From: Hippopus hippopus
Taxonomy: Eukaryota; Mollusca; Bivalvia; Cardiida; Cardiidae
Reading direction: 5' to 3'
Length of the DNA stretch: 64,000 bases
Assembly (NCBI GenBank): GCA_946811185.2
Contig: OX328101.1
Location: 23,668,122 to 23,732,121 of the forward strand
The notes beneath the pieces are model-generated. The model was not told the origin of the DNA, did not search any database, and saw nothing but the letters and a program-made list of their open reading frames with translations. The position numbers were made by a program, and so were the translations under genes. How positions within the stretch are numbered: position 1 is the stretch's first letter; each line of letters starts with the position of its first letter. Of this stretch, positions 54,579 to 64,000 are shown in pieces.

Positions 54579-54790
54579 TTAACTCTTTCCATACCATTGA
54601 CAACACCAGAAGCTTTTGTGGACAGTGTAGATCAAGATCAGACTGCACAGAACGTGCAGTCTGATCTCTGATCTACACTGTCCATTGTTTTATTCTAGAC
54701 TGTGACAAACTGTCTCTTGATCTTGCAGTGGAACTGTATTTGTAGCCTTTGAGAAAATGCATTTTTTTAAATCAGTAATGAAAGAGTTAA
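54579..54790 (+). mobile_element. Family B element, full length
   Basis: TTAACTCTTTCCATACCATT to ATGAAAGAGTTAA; core GGACAGTGTAGATCAAGATC. The long arm differs from the reference (CTAGACTGTGACAAACTGTC). Confidence 0.8.
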
Positions 54791-55001
54791 CTCTTGCCCA
54801 CACCGAGTTTTAACGACCCTGAAGTAAAAAAACTTTTGAAAACATAGTGAGAAAAGGAGAAAATGCTTGGTAACAATGGTAACCACAATGTTTTCTACTC
54901 TATCAGAGACAGAAATCATCATTTGAGCTACATTAAATTTGTCGTCTGCAAATGCTTTCAATTTGGTCGGGTCCAAATTTTGTCGTTTGGTAGAGAGTTA
55001 A
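54787..55001 (+). mobile_element. Family A element, centre shortened
   Basis: TTAACTCTTGCCCACACCGA to TCGTTTGGTAGAGAGTTAA; the second arm keeps only GGTAACCACAATG. Shares its left TTAA with the family B copy before it. Confidence 0.85.
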
Positions 55002-55112
55002 ACATCCTTGTTTTGAAACAGTACATCTGTCATTTTACCTAAATGATTCGGGATTAGCCCTCAGTTGCAAATTACTTTTTCGTTGTTATTTAGATTAAAA
55101 ATCAACATTAGT

Positions 55113-55262
55113 GAGCGCTTCAACAAACTATTCAGTGTCTTAAAGACAATGAAGAAAAAAGGCTTTTGAAAACAGTATTGGAAAACGTGGAAATACCTGT
55201 GACTAGCATTTTCTCCTTTCTCCGCAATGTTTTCCACTATTTTGAAGGACACATTTAATCAA
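55113..55262 (+). mobile_element. Family A relic
   Basis: AAGGCTTTTGAAAACAGTAT, GACTAGCATTTTCTCCTTTC, ACTATTTTGAAGGACACATT; right third lost. Confidence 0.6.
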
Positions 55263-55328
55263 AGTAAGGCCCAGTCGAATGAAAATGCCAGTATAAAACT
55301 ATAGATCTGCTTGGTTTTTTCATAAAAT

Positions 55329-55572
55329 ATTTGAGCCAGGCTCTGTGAAAAGGGGGCTAAATGCATCTACAACGAGTATCGACTCAGGTCTGCGCAGGCT
55401 GACCTAAGTCGAAACTTTTTACTGTCAACCAATTTTCTGCATATCCAAGGACTATTCTACCTTAGAATTCAGCCGCTTGTTAGACAAAATGGATCCATAA
55501 TTATGTGATGACTTGCTTGGTATAATAAATCACGAAGATGCATTAAAACCCCATTTGCCAGAGCATGGCTCC
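55329..55572. mobile_element. Family C element with half hairpin
   Basis: ATTTGAGCCAGGCTCTGTGA and GCCAGAGCATGGCTCC ends; the hairpin keeps GACTCAGGTCTGCGCAGGCT, one arm deleted. Confidence 0.75.
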
Positions 55573-56253
55573 TTTAGAAAGATTTTTGACATATCACAGC
55601 TGTTTTCTTCAACCGTTTACTTCACCATTTGTTTGCTTACATTTAACATAAGAAATGGCAATATGTAGCAAATACAGCACCGTCACAGCAAACCCTAGTG
55701 TTCTTATCCATTTTTATATACTAAGAATCATTCTTCACTGCATGTTTTGGGTCCCGCCTACCTTGGGGTCCAGTCCGATAATTTTTTACGTTATTTTGTC
55801 AAAAACGACATCAGTTTTGACAGAGTAACGTTCGAATTTATAAAAAAAAAAAGAATGATAGAACTGGAACCTAGGCTAGGTTCCGCCTAATGCGCCACCA
55901 CTTGCAACCGACTTTTCGAAGGCTCCTTGTAGTAGATTATTACTGCAAAACATTGCGATAAATGCACATAATGCTCATAAAGAGCTACATATCCTTTTGT
56001 TACAATATTTGTACAGTATATGTTGCAATGTTAGTCATGTTTAATTCCTGATTCTACAGAAACGTTTCAAAGCTGTCTGCAGCAAGTTCGTTTCAGTTTT
56101 TAACCTTTTCATTGCCAATGGTGAGTTACATACCTTTTGCCTACTGCATGGATCAAGATAAGATTGCTCATAACGTGCAGTCTGATCTACACCTCCAGCC
56201 ATAAGATAGTAAATTATGAATCCAAATCATATTTAATCACGGTGTAAATCTAC

Positions 56254-56419
56254 TTAAACCCTCTCCCAGACAATGCTGAATTCTAACGACCATAAGTAAT
56301 ATAGTTTTTTAAATCACTGGAAAAGGAGAAAATGCTAGTAACCAGCATTTTCTCCTTTTCCTACAATGTTTTCTACCTTTTCAAAGCCGAGTCTTATCAT
56401 TTTGGCCATAGGGAGTTAA
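56254..56419 (+). mobile_element. Family A element, right arm shortened
   Basis: TTAAACCCTCTCCCAGACAA, centre GAGAAAATGCTAGTAACCAG, stops at GGGAGTTAA after the GGCCATA segment. Confidence 0.75.
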
Positions 56420-57138
56420 GGCCTTGGAAAAAATAATTCGAAATTATTTAATCAGTAGCGAAAAAGTCAAACAGTCAATCAGTATAACATGAAATAATTA
56501 GTTGTGTTATAACCAATAAAATTCCAAATATAAATAAAACTCATAATAACTTACTAGACTGTCCTGTTACTTTATTCATGTTGTCAGACTCAAAATCTGC
56601 AAAATGGCTTATATGTAAATTAGAACATTAAAGCAATCAGGCCTCCAGATGGGGCGAATGACACTGGGCCCGTTTAAAGAAATCACTTTATAAATAAATA
56701 TCTTTATTTTAATCCTCAACTCGTTTGACACCTTTTACTGATATAGGAAAAACGTTTAAACTTAACTGCAATAGTTTTTTGATACCCGTTATTTACATAT
56801 AACCCGATGGAATTGACCAATCAGAGAGCAGCAATAAGTGAAAGTGGAGTCAATAAATGACATGTAACAGAGACAGGTGTATGTCAATTTTCGCTACCTG
56901 GAGTGAACTCGACTCGCGATTGGCTAAAAACTTGCTGTCGATTTCACGGGTGGTTAAAATGAGGCGTTCATAGTTGTCTCTCTGAAGAGCGTTTCGGATG
57001 ACACTGCATTATCAATAGAAGGTCTGATACACAAATTAGCAACAGCAGACGACAGTTCACATGTTGCAGCAGACTTCTTTAAAAAAGAGTTGCGAAAAGA
57101 GGACTTGCTTGTTTGGAGCAATTTTTCTTTTCGAAATA
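56420..57138. other. No supported feature
   Basis: Mixed-composition DNA without a recognised family or splice-bounded frame. Confidence 0.35.
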
Positions 57139-57140
57139 GT

Positions 57141-57362
57141 TTAATTCTTGACCACACGAGCAAACTATTGACTTGTCCAAATTGAAAGTATTTCCATTTG
57201 ACAATTTAAAATCGGTTCAAAATTATGGAATTTGTCTTTGATAGGGTAGAAAACACAGCGAGAAAGGGAAATGCTGGTTACCAGCATTTTCTCTTTTTTC
57301 CCACAATGTTTTCAAAGGGATTCTTTTTCCAGGGTCGTTTAAAGTTTAAATTGTGTGGTACC
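57141..57362 (-). mobile_element. Family A element
   Basis: TTAATTCTTGACCACACGAG start, arms CACAGCGAGAAAGGGAAATG and ATTTTCTCTTTTTTCCCAC, end AATTGTGTGGTACC running straight into the next copy. Confidence 0.8.
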
Positions 57363-57586
57363 TGACATTTCCGAGTTTTAACGACCTCGACGTATAAAGC
57401 TTTTGAAAACACTGTGGGAAAAGAAGAAAATGCTGGTAACCAGCATTTTCTCCTTTTCCCACAATGTTTTCTACCCTTCAAAAAACGAATTTCATTTTTG
57501 AATCACATTTATTGTCACATTTATTTGTTGTCAGCAAATGCTTTCAATTTTAACAGGTCTAAAATTATGTCTTTTGGTAGAGTTAA
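57358..57586 (+). mobile_element. Family A element, tandem neighbour
   Basis: GGTACCTGACATTTCCGAGT, arms GTGGGAAAAGAAGAAAATGC and CATTTTCTCCTTTTCCCAC, end TTTTGGTAGAGTTAA. The CACA of the terminal repeat is missing at the junction. Confidence 0.8.
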
Positions 57587-57689
57587 ATATATATATTCAC
57601 ATATTAACTTTTGATTCATATCCTTTACGATTTTCCAATTGTTCTTTTAAGGTTGTAATTTGGCTGCAAATTTGTAATGGGGGCAACTG

Positions 57690-57926
57690 TGTAACCCTTT
57701 ACCACACAATTCTGAGTTTTAAGTACCCTGAGTAAGAAAGCTTTTGAAAACCTTTTTTGGGCAACGGAGAAAATGCTGCATGGTAACCAACATTTCGTCC
57801 TTTTTCCCCACAATGTTTTCAATCCTATCAAAGACAAGTTCTATCATTTGACACACCTTTTATTTGTCTGCTGCAAATCCTTTCAATTTGGACAAGTCTA
57901 AAATTTTGTCTTTTGGTAAAAAGTTA
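57690..57926 (+). mobile_element. Family A element, third in the cluster
   Basis: GTAACCCTTTACCACACAAT to TCTTTTGGTAAAAAGTTAA; arms altered (GGGCAACGGAGAAAATGCTG). Confidence 0.85.
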
Positions 57927-57988
57927 ATGGTTTGAAATTAGAGTATTCGTAGGCACTTCTATTACAACCGGTTTCGGTTACATGGGGC

Positions 57989-58030
57989 GTGGGGGGCGGG
58001 GGGGGGGGGGAAAGAGAGAGAGGGGGGCTG
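57989..58030. repeat. G-rich run then GA repeat
   Basis: GGGGGGCGGGGGGGGGGGG followed by AGAGAGAG and GGGGGGC. Confidence 0.9.
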
Positions 58031-58125
58031 AGGACAGTTTTAGTACGTGGAGGACACTACAGGGTCATGATGACTAGTCTACAAAAAGTGTGTAGTCTGA
58101 TCCTGAATCTACACTGTCTGATAGT

Positions 58126-58127
<2 letters not shown>

Positions 58128-58166
<39 letters not shown>

Positions 58167-58172
58167 CGCGCG
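58128..58172. repeat. CT microsatellite
   Basis: (CT)n to 58163 then GCGCGCGC. Confidence 0.95.
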
Positions 58173-58199
58173 CAATATGTTCACATTTTTTTGTATAAA

Positions 58200-58498
58200 A
58201 CGAAGCATGTGCAGAGGACAAAGCAAATGTGGCTCAAATAATGACATTTATCTTTGAATCATTAGAAAATATTGTGAGAATACGAGAGCATACTGGTTAT
58301 CAGGGTAAATTAAGAACATTTAACTGTGTTCAGACGACAAAATATTAGACCGAAAAGCATTTGCAGACGTCAAACTGAATGTTGCGCAAACTGAGACGGA
58401 CTTTGTCTTTTGAAACTTAAAAAAACACTGTGGTAAAAGCATAAAGCCTATCAGAGTCGTAAAAAATCACAGATTCGTTTGGTAAGGGGTAAATCAAG
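58200..58498 (-). mobile_element. Two decayed family A fragments
   Basis: GCAGAGGACAAAGCAAATGT to TACTGGTTATCAGGG, then CAGACGACAAAATATTAGAC to TTTGGTAAGGGGTAAA; neither keeps a hairpin. Confidence 0.55.
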
Positions 58499-58499
58499 A

Positions 58500-59465
58500 A
58501 CATTTAACATTCAACACGGAGAAATTATAAATGTGTAATCGATAGAAATAACAAATCAAACATCAAATCTATCGGTACATTCCCACGATATCCAAAGCAG
58601 TTGTTAGATAAGATAAATTTGTCCGTTAATATTTGACTGAATGTGGATTGGACAGCATGGCTTGAGGATTAACATTGCTTTCCTTCAAACGTCGAACCAC
58701 GACAGTAAATATCAAAGCGCTGAAGGCACTGTAGCGGTGGTTAGCAAGGAATCTAGGTAGACACATTTTTGTGTCTGTATTTGAGTTCATTGGGATTACT
58801 TCTAATGGCGGAGCACTTTCTAATATTAAAAACTGTAGGTATTTACCCATTTTACATTAAACAAGCTTTTGATGAAACTAACTATGACCTTTGTATAGGG
58901 ACAGGCACCAAGGAAAAAACTTACATGAAATATTGTTTGCTGCTTTAGAAACAACATACAGACTAGTAGTATTTTCCCAAATCAGTAGCATGAAAGGCAT
59001 ATGAATCTAGGATCGGAAGTCCGAATATACGGTCCTTAATATTCCATCCTCTCTCTGCAGAATTTTCGTAATACATGTTCATCTTCAAAAAAGTCATTTC
59101 GAATTCAAACGCCCAGACATCAACTCACATCAAGCAGTATTATACCGCTGGCTTTTTTTTTTTAAAACTAAGGTTTTGTTAAGATTGACATTTAATGGAG
59201 ACAACATATATGTCACCAAAATAAGAACTGAATAGCGGAGAGTGTCGATCAAGATCAGAGGCCATATTTACCAACCTTTCTATATCCATGTATTTTTGCT
59301 ATCTCAGATTCCAAGATTAGGCATCTGACAGGCTGAGACGTTCTGATATATTTAGCCTTGGAATTAAGAAGTAGAAAAAATGTTCAGAATAGTCCCTGGA
59401 TGTACACATTTTTAGGTTGATCTTGGTCTAAACCCACGCAAACCAAATCTGTTATTATGGGATAA
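58500..59465. other. No supported feature
   Basis: No named repeat except a short family B trace near 59240 (GTGTCGATCAAGATCAGAGG). Confidence 0.35.
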
Positions 59466-59676
59466 GGGTTTAACATTTTACCAAACAACAAAATTTCAGG
59501 CTTGTCCAAATTAAAAGTATTTGGATATGACAACTCAAATGTAGTTGAAATGGTGGGATTTTTCTTTAAAACGATAGAAAAAATTGTTAAAAAAGGAGAA
59601 AAATGCTGATTACCAGCATTTTCACTTTTTCCCAAAAATATTTTTAAAAGGGGTTTTCATCAAGGACATTTTAACA
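59466..59676 (-). mobile_element. Family A element
   Basis: GGTTTAACATTTTACCAAAC to ACATTTTAACACTTTAG; centre AGAAAAATGCTGATTACCAG. Confidence 0.75.
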
Positions 59677-59689
59677 CTTTAGGGGTAAT

Positions 59690-60465
59690 ACGAAAACTGT
59701 CATTTATCTGCTGAGATAGTTTATCATGTCACAGTATCTTTTTTATGTTTTTATTCACAATTTGCAAAGAAATATCTAAAACGAAAGGATCATCCTTTTG
59801 TTTAGACAGTTAGCCTGAAATGTTAATACTCTCAATTTGGCGATACTTTGATTTCTGTTTGCACGAGCATTTCTCCGCTCTTTTTGAAACTTACAGGTTT
59901 TGACATCTCATTGGAGTCTTTACTTTTTTGTCTTCGCTTTAAAGCCGACATTCCGATTGTAACACATGTTTGAAAAATTAAACATCAAAATAAACCAAAA
60001 TCTGCTTTAATCTGTGCAGAAGGAATCTTTTGATAGATTATTTTTTTCGTCTTTTATTTTTAAACATGTCAGTCATGTAATTTTGCAGCAGGTTACCATA
60101 TTTGTCCTTAACCCCACCTTTCTTTTTTTTTGGCTTTGTTTGTAAAAAGTGATGTTTATAGTCCATGCAAAATGCAACAAAGAATGCAAGATACTATGAA
60201 ATAATTCAAGGTAAATTTGGGGCGAAGAAAGCACTATGGCAAATATATAAATTGTTTATTCTGAGCAGTGTTTGCTTTTGCCACAGTTATTTCATTTTCA
60301 AGTCTAGATAAGGGAAATAGGGAATTAAAATATGCTAATAGCCCGAGAAAAAATCTTGAACCGTTTGTTAAGGATTTAAAATTTAGAAGCATGTATGAAT
60401 ATCAAAAAGAAGTGATAATCGCCCTGTGCTGTCTCTAAGCCATTCCATTTGCAACGATACAAGTT
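59690..60465. other. No supported feature
   Basis: AT-rich; nothing recognised. Confidence 0.35.
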
Positions 60466-60469
60466 TCCT

Positions 60470-60681
60470 GAACCCTCATTCTTCTAAATAAGTGAAATGA
60501 AACTGTCAAGCCCATAGTAAAATCCCAAATTCTGCTATTTCAAAGGTATTTTTTGGGGGAAAGATATCTCATTTTCGGACAGTGTAGATCGAAGATCAGA
60601 CTGCACATTCTGTGCAGTCTGATCTTGATCTATTCTGTCCGCAAAAGGTCCTTGAGTGGCATTTAGCAGCTCGATGGTTAA
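60470..60681 (-). mobile_element. Family B element, full length
   Basis: TGAACCCTCATTCTTCTAAA to GCTCGATGGTTAA; core CGGACAGTGTAGATCGAAGA with GATCTATTCTGTCCGC. Confidence 0.8.
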
Positions 60682-61080
60682 AGGCCCAATAGCGTTAAAA
60701 AAAGTCAAAGCAGGTGTTAAAATGCATTTAATTTTAAATCATACCGTTTAAAAGTATCAAAAATATTGTGAAGATGACAATCTATTATTGTGTGGTCGGT
60801 CCAAGTGTTAGTTGCTGGCAGAAAAATGAATTTTGAAATAAGGCATAAAGTAAACAAAATATACAGTTATCTGGTAGGTTTTAACCTAGTTTTGAAAGTA
60901 ATTTCTCTTCCAGCTACTAACACTGGGACTGACCGTACAATAACAGATTGTCATCTTCACAATAATTTTCATACTTTTGAATGGTATGATTTAAACTGAC
61001 ATGCATTTTAACACCAGCTTTTTTTTACTTTTGGAAGCTATTGTTACTTTAACTGTCAAATTGCTCAGTGCTAATAAATT

Positions 61081-61251
61081 GACCCTTGACCAAACAACCC
61101 CGTGTTTTAATACTCATGAGAAAGGTTTTTGCAAACATTGCGGGAAAAGGAGAAACAGAGAACACTTTCAACCGATTTGAGCCATATTTGATCTGTCGTC
61201 TGCAAATGCTTTGGAATTGGACAAATCCGAAATGCTTCTCTTTCGAATTAA
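61081..61251 (+). mobile_element. Family A element with hairpin replaced
   Basis: GACCCTTGACCAAACAACCC, ACATTGCGGGAAAAGGAGAA, then CACTTTCAACCGATTTGAGC directly: the palindrome is deleted. Confidence 0.65.
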
Positions 61252-61624
61252 ATAGACGTTTTCAGCAAAAAAATCTTCAGCCGAAAAACTGTCCCTGCAA
61301 GGATAGAAAACATTGTTGGAAAAGAAGAAAATGCCTCGACCTTTTTCCACATCTTAAAATACTCAGATTTTTATAGATTTTGGGTTGACTAAATAAGCTG
61401 AGGGCATAGATCCAAGATCAAATTACTATTTCTGTGCAGTCTGATCTGGATCTTTGCTATCCTCAAAAAACTGTGTTTTTGCCCGCGGCGACAAAAAGGG
61501 CAACTAAATTTTATTTATGTGACAAAACGATATAGGTCCAATAGAAATGCAGCTCGTAAAATGATTAGAGCAAATGAGTGACTTAAGGAAATGAATCAAA
61601 GAAATACGAAAGTGAAAACCATTT

Positions 61625-61740
61625 AAGTCCTCACCAGACAACAAAATTTTAGATCCGTCCATATACAAAGCATTTGCAGACAACAAATCATATGTGGCTT
61701 TAATTATGAAAGTTGTCTGTGAAAAGGTAGAAAATATGTA
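61625..61740 (-). mobile_element. Family A left half
   Basis: AAGTCCTCACCAGACAACAA, GCATTTGCAGACAACAAATC, to GGTAGAAAATATG. Confidence 0.65.
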
Positions 61741-61850
61741 AGTCGATTGATGTAAATTGGAGAAATACAAAAAATAAAACATTGCTTGATAAGTATCCTG
61801 TCACGTCCGTCATCTGATGACATCTGAATATCTAGTTTAGCTTGAAACAT

Positions 61851-62075
61851 TTAACACTTTACCTAACAATGCCATGAGTTAACAAACCTTAAAAAGAAAA
61901 GTTTTGAAAACATTGTGGAAAAAGGAGAAAATGCTGATAACAGCATTTTCTCCTTTTTCCACAACGTTTTCTGCATTTCCACAAACAAATTTCACATTTG
62001 AGTCACATTAATTTTGTCGTCTGCAAATAGTTTCAATTTGAATACATCTAAAACTTTGTCGTTTGGTAGAGTTAA
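61851..62075 (+). mobile_element. Family A element, matched arm change
   Basis: TTAACACTTTACCTAACAAT to TCGTTTGGTAGAGTTAA. Both arms carry GTGGAAAAAGG/CCTTTTTCCAC where the norm is GTGGGAAAAGG/CCTTTTCCCAC. Confidence 0.85.
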
Positions 62076-62427
62076 ATGATAGGGAAATGACATCCCACTG
62101 TTTGTTTTATCAAAATGAAAACAAACGTAAACCGTCATGGAGTCAAATTCCTGCAATGATTTTTCATTTAGGTTTACCGAGTCACTTTTTATGCTGTCTG
62201 ATCTTTATCTATATATACACTACTGCACGATTTACATGCTGAATTAAAAATGTAACCAATCAAATATTGTTACAGATCACAAAAAGAAAACTAAAGGATA
62301 AAAAACGCTATTTTTTTGATCCCCTAATTTTCCGAGTATGAATTCTTCCGGATTATGAAAATAGATTTTGTTGCGTTCATTGGCACTGAATAGGGTTTAT
62401 GTGACAGAAACGATTACTGTGAGAGAG

Positions 62428-62537
62428 CAGCGGAGAGATTAGAGCAAGATCAGACTTAATATTTGTGCAGGCTGATCTTACCTTAGGTTCTAGGTAAAAT
62501 ACATCTATGTTCGCGAACGGCAGGGTAAGAGTTAAAT
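62428..62537 (+). mobile_element. Family B core, decayed
   Basis: GCGGAGAGATTAGAGCAAGA, CAGGCTGATCTTACC; ends GTAAGAGTTAA. Confidence 0.5.
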
Positions 62538-62711
62538 GGTATGGTTACAAGCAATAAATTCTTTACCCACAATATTTTTTAAAGCTGTCATGTGAGGGAC
62601 TTAGATTTTCATATTTGTACAGAAAGGTTAGAATTTCACTTAGCTTGCAAACAGCGAATTTACAGCGGGGGTTGGGGTTGGGGTGGGGGAGAGATTGACA
62701 AAAAAGATGTC

Positions 62712-62945
62712 TTAATCACCTTACCTAACGGTGATTTTTTTTCTAACTAATCAAAGTTGAAAGAATTTGGCAAATAGAAAGAGGTTCCAGTGACGGAATG
62801 TATATGAGACAGGGTAAAAAAAAACAACAGAAAAACATCGTGGGACATACAAGAAAATAGTGGTTAACAGCATTTTCTTCTTTTCTCACAATGTCTTCCG
62901 AAGCCTTTTTTCGAGGAAAAATGGGATTGTGTGGTACAGGGTTAA
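62712..62945 (-). mobile_element. Family A element, diverged
   Basis: TTAATCACCTTACCTAACGG to TGTGTGGTACAGGGTTAA; arms ATCGTGGGACATACAAGAAA and ATTTTCTTCTTTTCTCAC. Confidence 0.75.
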
Positions 62946-63266
62946 GCTCTGGGCGCAAAATATATATAAACGCTTCCTCTATAAATACCTGAAACTGAGA
63001 AATACTTTTGTCTTACAGGTTCGACTGAACGAGCAGATGATGTGAATCCAAGGTCAGACTGTTCGTTTTGTGCAGTGTGATCTTGAACTGTGCCGCACGC
63101 AAAAGCCCCTGTTTTTGCCAATGATTCTTGAAGGGTGAACCTTTGAACTAACAATAACAGGTTTTAAGACCTCTGAGAAAGAAGCCTTATGAAACTACGT
63201 TGAATTGTGGGAAAAAGGAAAAAAAAACGCTTTTGATTTAAATAAGTCTAGGTTTTTATCGTTTGG

Positions 63267-63487
63267 TACCAAATAACAAAATTTTAGACCGGTACAAATT
63301 CAAAGCATCTGCAGACGACAAAATAAATTTGACTTAAAAATTGAAATTTGTTTTGAGAATGATAGAGAACATTGTGGGAAAAAGGAGAAAATGCTGGTGA
63401 CCAGCATTTTCTCCTTTTCCCACAATGTTTTTAAAAGCTCTCTTTCATCAGGATCGTTAAATTTCGGGATTGTTTGGTAAAAGGTTG
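63267..63487 (-). mobile_element. Family A element, full length
   Basis: GTACCAAATAACAAAATTTT to TTTGGTAAAAGGTTGA; near-perfect hairpin around GCTGGTGACCAGC. A second, decayed half copy abuts it on the left (about 63140-63266). Confidence 0.85.
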
Positions 63488-63784
63488 ATGCTATCACACT
63501 TCAGGAATCAATCATAACTTTACATTGTCTGATCCTCCAACCATTGACCAGTAGTCAGTAGCCATTGGCCAGAGGCTGGACATGTCACATAGCTTAGCTT
63601 GGTTGCTGTCATGTCTACAAATGTAAAATTGAATTTCGGAGAAAACTTGATACATGTCAGATAAGGCGTTCGATTACTTGATAATTGACGAGTGACTTGA
63701 TGCGTGTAATCGACGACATGATATCTTTATACATACGTTAATTGTTTAAAATGGATGATTGCTATCTTCTTCTGTTGTGGGTGG

Positions 63785-63905
63785 AGAGAGAGAGAGAGAG
63801 CATCGTATCGAGACCATATCTCGATACTTACGGTTGTTTAAAATAGGTGATCGAATCTACTATACCTTCTATACCTGCTTCTTTTTTATTCTATCTTACG
63901 ATCAT

Positions 63906-63962
<57 letters not shown>
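63785..63962. repeat. Two GA microsatellites
   Basis: (GA)n at 63785-63801 and a pure run at 63911-63962. Confidence 0.95.
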
Positions 63963-63967
<5 letters not shown>

Positions 63968-64000
63968 ACTTAAAAGTTTTTGAGATCACATAAAAAAATG

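Overview
This window is AT-rich, intron-bearing animal DNA crowded with short non-autonomous transposons. The repeat types (hairpin elements with a CAGCCTGCGCAGTCCGCGCA-type core, tRNA-derived SINEs, long GA/CT and GATT microsatellites) and the one clear gene suggest a lophotrochozoan, most likely a heterodont bivalve. That taxonomic call is inference from sequence style, not from a search.

The single firmly identified gene is on the minus strand, from about 39.09 kb down to 25.30 kb. It is an orthologue of the orphan nuclear receptor tailless/TLX (NR2E1). Eight coding exons can be joined from splice sites with consistent phases: 22, 82, 19, 136, 269, 232, 150 and 308 nt. They sum to 1218 nt, which is 405 residues plus a stop. 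The first exon is the least certain. The zinc-finger region is spread over four exons. One of these is a 19-nt microexon that carries the end of the first finger (C-A-G-F-F-K). The ligand-binding domain carries a short poly-serine insertion. Introns total about 12.6 kb and contain many hairpin transposons and two minisatellites; one minisatellite reuses the first bases of exon 2 and its splice junction.

A second, unrecognised gene may lie on the plus strand between 10.3 and 16.5 kb. Three exon-like blocks have acceptable splice sites, but only two of them are phase-compatible with each other.

The rest is repeats. Family A is about 225-240 bp, TTAA-flanked, with CCCTTTACC termini and a central palindrome containing GAGAAAATGCTGGT; roughly 50 copies or fragments are present. 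Family B is about 210 bp, TTAA-flanked, with the core CAGTGTAGATCAAGATCAGA; about 25 copies. Family C is about 250-270 bp with GAGCCATGCTC termini and a CAGCCTGCGCAG core; about 8 copies. There are also single elements D (4.2 kb) and G (6.2 kb), three copies of family F, a TA-flanked element built from about 10-bp CCGT units (1.1-1.8 kb), two long perfect hairpins (12.4 and 48.3 kb), tRNA-headed SINEs, a dead mariner transposase (2.8-3.7 kb), and an AGATCT-rich block at the left end.

Region by region: 0-2.4 kb is AGATCT-rich DNA with the CCGT element; 2.8-3.7 kb holds the mariner relic; 4-25 kb is repeats plus the candidate plus-strand exons; 24.9-25.3 kb is the probable tailless 3' UTR; 25.3-39.1 kb is the tailless gene; 39.1-64 kb is presumed upstream intergenic DNA, almost all repeats, with no coding sequence I can support.
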